From: a virus
Reading direction: 5' to 3' (one strand)
IMG/VR virus record: IMGVR_UViG_3300005264_000006
Span: 1 to 64,000 of that record
Length of the DNA stretch: 64,000 nt
The position numbers and the translations under genes were made by a program. Numbering within the stretch: the stretch's first letter is position 1; the number at the start of each line of letters is the position of its first letter. Of this stretch, positions 58,765 through 64,000 are shown in pieces. The notes beneath the pieces are model-generated. The model did no database searches. It saw only the letters and a list, made by a program, of their open reading frames with translations, and was not told the DNA's origin.

Positions 58765-59110
58765 TAATTCTCGCCTTAATTTTAATTTTATCTTTAATTA
58801 CTATATATTCATCCGTACCTAAAACTATTAATACATCGTATTGATATGTTCTTGATTCTATTTCTTTTGTATTAGTCGGAACTAAATGAATTCTAAATTT
58901 AGAATTTGGTAAGTCTATATCTTCAATTTCATCTGCTCCTCCGCCGGCTGCTGTATTTTTTCTTTGTAATACAATTTCGGAATCATCATCTTCTTCATCT
59001 TCTTTCATTGTAAAAGTAATTTTAGCTCCGGTTAAATCAACATTTCCTTCATTTACGGTGACATCTAATTTAACCGTGGTACCTTGAAATATTTTAATAT
59101 AATTAGTCAT
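58757..59110 (-). CDS. Virion-associated beta-sandwich protein (BppU-like)
   Basis: A 117-residue protein resembling the N-terminal domain of phage BppU: FQGTTVKLDVTVNEGNVDLTGAKITFTMKED followed by IHLVPTNTKEIESRTYQYDVLI and IVIKDKIKIK. It forms a small sandwich that usually anchors receptor-binding proteins or decorates the virion. It overlaps the terminase start by 8 bases. Confidence 0.6.
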   Translation of the reverse strand: MTNYIKIFQGTTVKLDVTVNEGNVDLTGAKITFTMKEDEEDDDSEIVLQRKNTAAGGGADEIEDIDLPNSKFRIHLVPTNTKEIESRTYQYDVLIVLGTDEYIVIKDKIKIKARISD

Positions 59111-59294
59111 CTAATTCTCCCTCTAAACTTTCTGTATAAGTTAAAATTCCTACTAATTCTTCAACTTGAATTAGAGAACCTTCTAAAACTTCCACCTGTT
59201 CTATTATTCCCGTTAAATATGTTACCAATTGTAAATCTCCTCCAACCCCTCCTCTCCAACCTCTGGTTGCTTTTCTTAATGTAATGAATGGCAT
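59103..59294 (-). CDS. Small repeat-rich virion peptide
   Basis: A 63-residue protein with the pseudo-repeat LVTYLTGIIEQVEVLEGSL and LVGILTYTESLEGEL. GGAGG in front of the ATG supports translation. The function is unknown; a short beta-roll-like docking segment is possible. Confidence 0.5.
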   Translation of the reverse strand: MPFITLRKATRGWRGGVGGDLQLVTYLTGIIEQVEVLEGSLIQVEELVGILTYTESLEGELDD

Positions 59295-59425
59295 TTAAAT
59301 TTCCTCCAACTTATCTCCTTCTTATTTCCATTTCCATCTTGTGTATAGAATTTCATTGTTCTTCCATGCCAATTCTTGTTCTTCCTATCCTTCTTACTAA
59401 CTAATTCTTCTCCTTGATAAGCCAT
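59276..59425 (-). CDS. Small basic 49-residue protein
   Basis: An ORF between 59426 and 59294 on the - strand: MAYQGEELVSKKDRKNKNWHGRTMKFYTQ and a basic end. It begins directly at the stop of the preceding gene and overlaps the next start by 19 bases. It resembles the small Lys-rich proteins found between phage structural genes. Otherwise unknown. Confidence 0.4.
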   Translation of the reverse strand: MAYQGEELVSKKDRKNKNWHGRTMKFYTQDGNGNKKEISWRKFKCHSLH

Positions 59426-60625
59426 TTAATCACTTTGTTTTACAAAATATGGGTCGGTATCACCTAAATTTTTATACCATAAATATAACGATTGTTGTTC
59501 CACACCGGAAACTGTCCAATCCGGATCACCTGTTTTCTTATAATAAAAATTTATATGGTCAACAACTCCGGATGCGACATTTCTAGGTGCATAATCGGAT
59601 AATGCTTCTATGAATTCATAAGCAACATTTCCTTCTTTTAGCATGTCTATTGTTTTCATAAGCACTCCGTAAGTACCGGGAGTCATGTGAGCTGTTAATA
59701 ATTCATCCCACACAGCACTTGATATATCGTCTAAAGAATGTACGTGTTCTGCTCTAATTTCAAAATCATCGCCGTTTGCGGGTGCTTGCGGTAATGCTTT
59801 TACCAAATGAATATTTTTTGTTGTTGAATCGTAATGGGATATTATTCTTACGATTCCTTCTAAATCTCCGCTTGTAAAATATATATATTGGTCGTCATAA
59901 AATCCATCAATTGTTTGGGTTAGGTCTGTTATGAAATCTGTTGTTGTAGGAGATGGATCGTTAATTTCTCCTATTTGAATTTCACCTAAAGATCTTAATC
60001 TTCTTCCTGATGAATATTTAATGTTATGGGTTACTGCTGTTAACGGTTCGTCCCATATTTTATCTACCAATGCATCTTCATCAATACCGCTTGCTTTATA
60101 ATCATTAATATTTTCCGATGGAACTAATTTTTGATTTTTAGCTCCGAAAGTATTCGGAGTATTATGACTTCCTATTGTTTGATCCCATACTAATCCTGCT
60201 ATTTCAGTTTTATCTTCAGGAAGAACCGCACTCCCAACCTCAACTGTTTGTGTTAGTGGTGAAGTATCAAATCTTACAAAAACATTACAATTACCGGATG
60301 GTTTTACATGTATCGGTTTATTTACATCGGCGGGATATAAATTTCCGTTAATTGTTAATTCGTAATCACCGCACCATGGAACTATTCTCCAACCTTGAAC
60401 ACCGGAAGCAACATCTTGATTCTGAAACATGTAGTAGTCTCCGGCTAATCTACCCCCTCCAAGTGCATTACCTCCAAAAGTCTCAAACATCGGATGAAAC
60501 ATGACACCCGAACCGGATTTGACCCATTCTTTCCAATTGGAGTATAAATCAACCTGACAGTCAATTTCAACAACACCGGTTGCGACACGAACGTGATAAT
60601 TTTGTCCATCAAATATTGCTTTCAT
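59426..60625 (-). CDS. Virion structural protein with beta-rich domains
   Basis: A 399-residue protein. The first part (GQNYHVRVATGVVEIDCQVDLYSNWKEWV ... PMFETFGGNALGGGRLAGDYYM) is typical of phage proteins in this family of virion adsorption components. The middle has the Trp-containing unit LVDKIWDEPLT and a similar SSAVWDELLTAHM, a repeated W-D-E-x-L-T motif also seen in phage fibres. A short C-terminal helix-strand follows. It probably belongs to the outer capsid or neck appendages, as it lies before the terminase. Confidence 0.55.
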   Translation of the reverse strand: MKAIFDGQNYHVRVATGVVEIDCQVDLYSNWKEWVKSGSGVMFHPMFETFGGNALGGGRLAGDYYMFQNQDVASGVQGWRIVPWCGDYELTINGNLYPADVNKPIHVKPSGNCNVFVRFDTSPLTQTVEVGSAVLPEDKTEIAGLVWDQTIGSHNTPNTFGAKNQKLVPSENINDYKASGIDEDALVDKIWDEPLTAVTHNIKYSSGRRLRSLGEIQIGEINDPSPTTTDFITDLTQTIDGFYDDQYIYFTSGDLEGIVRIISHYDSTTKNIHLVKALPQAPANGDDFEIRAEHVHSLDDISSAVWDELLTAHMTPGTYGVLMKTIDMLKEGNVAYEFIEALSDYAPRNVASGVVDHINFYYKKTGDPDWTVSGVEQQSLYLWYKNLGDTDPYFVKQSD

Positions 60626-60981
60626 AATTTCTGACCTGTAAATGCGGTTGGTTCATGTATGATAATTCCTTTCTTCTTCCAATATTCACTAAATTTTCCT
60701 CCTGCTCTAACCCATTCATTAACACCTACAGTCATAAGAGGAAATTGTGGATGAACATCCCATAAAAAAGTAAAGTTCTCCCACGTCATTAATTCACCAT
60801 TAATATACCTGAATTGTTTCTCAAAAATAATACGGAGCCCTGGGGCTCGTTTCTCGAAATATTTATCATAAATTCTATTACCTCTAATACGATGAAGAAT
60901 TTTTCTTACATCTCTTCTGGTCATCGAGCCAAGTTGTATTTCGTTTGTTACTAATTCCATGGAATCTATAACATTCATCAT
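60622..60981 (-). CDS. Hypothetical virion-region protein
   Basis: A 119-residue protein, helical at the start (TRRDVRKILHRIRGNRIYDKYFEKRAPG), then a Trp-containing strand region (YINGELMTWENFTFLWDVHPQFP) and KYWKKKG at the end. AGGTGAT lies before the ATG. Function unknown; an adaptor between structural proteins is possible. Confidence 0.45.
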   Translation of the reverse strand: MMNVIDSMELVTNEIQLGSMTRRDVRKILHRIRGNRIYDKYFEKRAPGLRIIFEKQFRYINGELMTWENFTFLWDVHPQFPLMTVGVNEWVRAGGKFSEYWKKKGIIIHEPTAFTGQKL

Positions 60982-60986
60982 ATCAC

Positions 60987-62300
60987 CTAAGGATTGCTAT
61001 AGTTCCTCTCTAATGTTGATACTAACGAAAAGTTATTTGTCTTGCTTCTTTCTATGGTTCCAGTTGTCTTTACAAATGCTGCTGTTTCTAATCCAATAGC
61101 TACAATTGTTATCGGTGCATCTTCTTCTGCGGATGCTGCACCTCGTTGAGTATTGCCGTCATAATCATAATCAAATGATTTAGAGGATGAACCACCAACA
61201 TCTCCTTTAATTTCTACTGATGAGTTATCTTGAACTATTATTGCGTCTTTAGTTCCGTAGTCTCTTCCTAGATCGTCTCCTGCGTCGTCATTAGTAAAGA
61301 ACATCCAATATTTAGCATTAGCGTCATTTTGCAGGTTGTTGTTAAACAAAATGTTTCCTGCTGCTATATATTTTTCAGTTCTTGTATTTTCCGTTGCGTC
61401 GGTATAAGTTATATTGTTTGCATCGGCTGAATTCAAATCATCAATAATCATGTCATACGTGATTGCCGTAGGATAAGAATAAGACATTAGAATGTCTGTT
61501 ATGTCTCCTCTACTAACTTCGGGACCATGGTCTATATCGGTTGTTTGTCTTAATTGATGTTGACAATATTGATATAAATCTCCTAAAGTTGCATCATTTC
61601 CAAGTAATCTCCATTTAAATCCATAAACAACGGAATTTATTGTTCTTCTGAATCCCCGATACACGCTCTTAGTACAAGATACAGGACCTTCTGCCGTTAA
61701 GCTATCCGTGGCTACTAGCGTCATTGTAGTTGTTCCGGGCGTTGCTACCGTGTAAGAACCATCATTATTAGCTGTACCGGAAATGATAATTATATCACCA
61801 GCTTCAACTCCATCGGATGACCAATCACCGGAAGCTCTGGTAATCGTGTCAGGATCATCATTAGCAAATGTTAAATTACCGGTTGATGATAATGAAATTT
61901 CATCCCATCTGTACTGTAAATACATTCCGGGTTCCACGATGTAGAAATCTATGTTACTAACCGAAGTAAAACTCTTGTCAGAAGTATTCAAGGTTAGTTG
62001 CGTGTCAGTATCTTGACTCACAACTTTATAAACTCCCCTATGGTCGCTACCATCTTCAACGATTATGACCATATCATCTGCATTCACAACACCGCTAAAA
62101 CCACCAGTTACGGAAGTTAGTGTTCCGGTGTCGCCATCAACATTAGCTAATTGACCGTCGGTTCCGGGAGTTTCAGCATCATAAAGAATGAACCTGGTAT
62201 AAATCGTCCAAGTTAATCCGGTATCTCCCGAAAATTGTCCTCCGCTTAATTCCCATGTATCGACCGTTAATTGAGTGTCCGAATCTACCGAAGTGACCAT
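60987..62300 (-). CDS. Virion structural protein with beta-repeat domains, ends RNYSNP
   Basis: A 437-residue protein with repeated units of the type SVDSDTQLTVDTW, VSQDTDTQLTLNTSDKS and GDIIIISGTANNDGSYTVAT, short beta domains common in phage structural proteins. The frame starts in the middle of the first unit (MVTSVDSDTQLTV), so the N-terminal domain seems cut off or the real start lies elsewhere. It ends LERNYSNP, a C-terminus also found on the gene at 63134. The C-terminal third (FDYDYDGNTQRGAASAEEDAPITIVA) looks like a beta-structured tip. Confidence 0.5.
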   Translation of the reverse strand: MVTSVDSDTQLTVDTWELSGGQFSGDTGLTWTIYTRFILYDAETPGTDGQLANVDGDTGTLTSVTGGFSGVVNADDMVIIVEDGSDHRGVYKVVSQDTDTQLTLNTSDKSFTSVSNIDFYIVEPGMYLQYRWDEISLSSTGNLTFANDDPDTITRASGDWSSDGVEAGDIIIISGTANNDGSYTVATPGTTTMTLVATDSLTAEGPVSCTKSVYRGFRRTINSVVYGFKWRLLGNDATLGDLYQYCQHQLRQTTDIDHGPEVSRGDITDILMSYSYPTAITYDMIIDDLNSADANNITYTDATENTRTEKYIAAGNILFNNNLQNDANAKYWMFFTNDDAGDDLGRDYGTKDAIIVQDNSSVEIKGDVGGSSSKSFDYDYDGNTQRGAASAEEDAPITIVAIGLETAAFVKTTGTIERSKTNNFSLVSTLERNYSNP

Positions 62301-63121
62301 TCCTGTTCACTATTCAGATCATAAGAAGAATATGTCTTGTATTTTTTTCTAAGAAATGCCTTGAAATAAGTTCTACGATTATCTAGTGGTTCCCATATTT
62401 TGACCGATTCGTTTATTTTTCCCGTAAATTCAAAATCAATGGGAGCCGTTTGCGTGCTGTATTGTTGATAGTATGGTTGTGCATCGGAATCCATGTCTCC
62501 TAGTGAACCCATTCCTGCCCAAGATTCTACTAAACCACCGGTGGAGTTTTTAGAATCCCATCCACCATCTCTTATTTTTTTCTTGGTATAATAATTGAAG
62601 AATTCCCAATCCCAATTATCATCTCCGCCTCCGAGTTCTGCTTGTTTAGGCGTGATCATTTCATGCGGAAACCAATAATTAATTAAATTATCTCCGCCGT
62701 ATTGTTCGGAATCGGTTCTCCATTCCAATTTTTCAAATGAATAAAGACATTGTTCTGTAACACCATCTGTTACACTGCCTCCGGTTGGTTCTCTTACTTC
62801 AAACCAAATCCCAGTTTCTGCTACATCTACGACATAACCTGTAATTGTGATTCCGGTTTCACTATTAACACTCCCAATTTTATGATGTGCCGCCTGTTCT
62901 TTATTAAATACTAAGAGAATGTCTCCTGCTTGGGCACCCCAACTTGTGAATGTTGCAGTTGCTGATGTGAAAGCATTATTAACCGGCCAGAATCTTCCGT
63001 CAATTCCGGAAGCTCCTGCTCCAACCGCATTTCCAACCGGCCAAATTGAAATTTCTCGACTTTCTGTACCAAATATTATTTGTTTTCTATCCAGATTATC
63101 TGGATCGGTTACTTTTGCCAT
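62285..63121 (-). CDS. Virion protein of the accessory structural group
   Basis: A 278-residue protein. The front part has a beta domain (ESREISIWPVGNAVGAGASG, ATATFTSWGAQAGDILLVFNKEQ), then SVTDGVTEQCLYSFEKLEWRTDSEQYGGDNLINYWFPHE. It is rich in Trp and Tyr, as in surface-exposed phage appendages. It overlaps the next gene by 16 bases. Confidence 0.5.
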   Translation of the reverse strand: MAKVTDPDNLDRKQIIFGTESREISIWPVGNAVGAGASGIDGRFWPVNNAFTSATATFTSWGAQAGDILLVFNKEQAAHHKIGSVNSETGITITGYVVDVAETGIWFEVREPTGGSVTDGVTEQCLYSFEKLEWRTDSEQYGGDNLINYWFPHEMITPKQAELGGGDDNWDWEFFNYYTKKKIRDGGWDSKNSTGGLVESWAGMGSLGDMDSDAQPYYQQYSTQTAPIDFEFTGKINESVKIWEPLDNRRTYFKAFLRKKYKTYSSYDLNSEQEWSLR

Positions 63122-63133
63122 TTTTTAACCTCT

Positions 63134-64000
63134 TTAAGGGTTTGAATAATTTCTATCCTGCGATTGAAACACAGGAATAGTTTGATCCGAATTGGATAAT
63201 GTTGCACCAAAACGGATGTACTCGTAATCTATATGAAGAACAACCGCCCATATTTCTATGTCCCCTGTCCAATTATAGTCGTATTGATAAACGGTACCCG
63301 AGTTTTCGGTACCATCTATTTCAGAATTGTCGCTTTTCTTAATTAAACGAACTTCTGAATTTGATTTTAAATTAGTAATTTTAAGAGTGACCGCAGCAAC
63401 GATAGACACCGAACTTCCTCCTCCTGTTATTTCATAAGTGCTAGGTGCATTTGAAGGAGTTAAAGTAACATTTATTGTTAATTCTCCGGTCGTTGAAAAT
63501 TCAATATCATAGGTGCAATTGATGTATTGATTGGCTATTGAACTGTAAGTTCCTGCCGAATAATCGGTTCCGTGATTACAGTTTATGAAATTACAATAAG
63601 AAAGATGATGTGAAGTTGAAGTTATAACGCAACCCGCATCGTTAGCCGAAATGAAACTGCAAAATTTTGTTAAACAGGTGTTCACGTAAATGTCTCCGCA
63701 GGATTCAAACGTGCAGTTTAAAACTTCCACGTTTGTTGCATTAGCCGGAAAATTAATCGTTGAAGCATCTAAAATGGAACATCCGTATAACTTAAAATTG
63801 TCAACGTTTGTATTGTCGCCATCTATGTAGAATTTGGATGTTTGTGCCGTGTCTTGCACTCGAATATTACAACCAGAAACTCCCGCTACTCCTGCTTTGG
63901 TTCCCAAAATAAATTCTGTTGTTCCGGTACCGTTGTCTACAATATTAATGCCCATTAATCCGGATTTTATGTTGTCATAACTTCCAATTTTTCTGTTTTC
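63134..64000 (-). CDS. Beta-helix virion protein, ends RNYSNP (5' end outside window)
   Basis: A right-handed beta-helix-like protein with repeated short strands and turns: NVDNFKLYGCSILDAST, NVEVLNCTFESCGDIYV, HLSYCNFINCNHGT. Such folds occur in phage appendages that bind or cut polysaccharides. The first ATG is at 63955, but the frame is open to the window edge and the upstream codons read as protein, so the gene likely begins outside. It ends QDRNYSNP, matching the gene at 60987. Its C-terminal part (IWAVVLHIDYEYIRFGATLS) is a separate beta domain. Confidence 0.55.
   Translation of the reverse strand, partial: ENRKIGSYDNIKSGLMGINIVDNGTGTTEFILGTKAGVAGVSGCNIRVQDTAQTSKFYIDGDNTNVDNFKLYGCSILDASTINFPANATNVEVLNCTFESCGDIYVNTCLTKFCSFISANDAGCVITSTSHHLSYCNFINCNHGTDYSAGTYSSIANQYINCTYDIEFSTTGELTINVTLTPSNAPSTYEITGGGSSVSIVAAVTLKITNLKSNSEVRLIKKSDNSEIDGTENSGTVYQYDYNWTGDIEIWAVVLHIDYEYIRFGATLSNSDQTIPVFQSQDRNYSNP

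Overview
The window looks like part of the genome of a large contractile-tailed virus (myovirus morphology, HK97-type head), most likely infecting an archaeon. The head and tail set is typical of Caudoviricetes: large terminase, portal, protease/scaffold, major capsid protein, neck proteins, sheath, tube, tape measure, hub/spike, gp25-like wedge protein, baseplate J and fibres. The replication and repair set is of archaeal/eukaryotic type: a family B DNA polymerase, an archaeo-eukaryotic primase with a PriL-like cysteine tail, an XPD/DinG-like Fe-S helicase, an XPF/ERCC4-like protein and a Cas4-like nuclease. Several intergenic regions carry archaeal-looking TATA boxes, and the rightward block ends in T-tracts. 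The DNA is AT-rich, favours AGA/ATA codons and has GGAGG/GGTGAT ribosome-binding sites. The archaeal host is an inference; no host marker gene is present.

Layout. (1) 1-23.7 kb, all on +: DNA metabolism, DNA modification and nucleotide/sulfate chemistry. It starts with a DNA polymerase split in two inside its exonuclease domain (3-3954), with a tiny zinc-ribbon gene between the halves. A FeoA-like protein follows, then a modification island (4.2-8.8 kb): one C5 and two N6-adenine DNA methyltransferases, two radical SAM proteins and a nucleoside deoxyribosyltransferase-like enzyme. Next come a sulfotransferase, a Cas4-like nuclease, a primase, a lone TnpB, an APS kinase, an ERCC4-like protein, the Fe-S helicase, two glycosyltransferases (one with a frame break), an HNH-like mini-protein and a metallophosphoesterase. 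Inteins interrupt three of these genes, each at a catalytic motif. (2) 23.7-23.9 kb: a convergent, non-coding terminator region. (3) 23.9-28.5 kb on -: a glycan cassette of a methyltransferase, a radical SAM enzyme, a GT2-like glycosyltransferase, a CDP-tyvelose/paratose 2-epimerase-like enzyme, a second sulfotransferase and a GT-B-like protein. (4) 28.5-64 kb on -: a small two-helix membrane protein, then the virion genes. Read in the transcription direction (right to left) these are accessory virion proteins, terminase, portal, protease, capsid, neck, sheath, tube, chaperone, tape measure, hub, fibres, baseplate W/J/I-like proteins and the distal fibre.

How the parts fit. APS kinase makes PAPS, the donor used by the two sulfotransferases. 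Together with four glycosyltransferase-like genes and the sugar epimerase this looks like a virus-encoded pathway for making a sulfated glycan, for the virion or the host surface. This is the most unusual system here. A second unusual feature is a shared C-terminal pentapeptide, (N/D)DMEL, on five unrelated proteins between 3.9 and 9.2 kb. Both the first gene (left edge) and the last gene (right edge) run out of the window.
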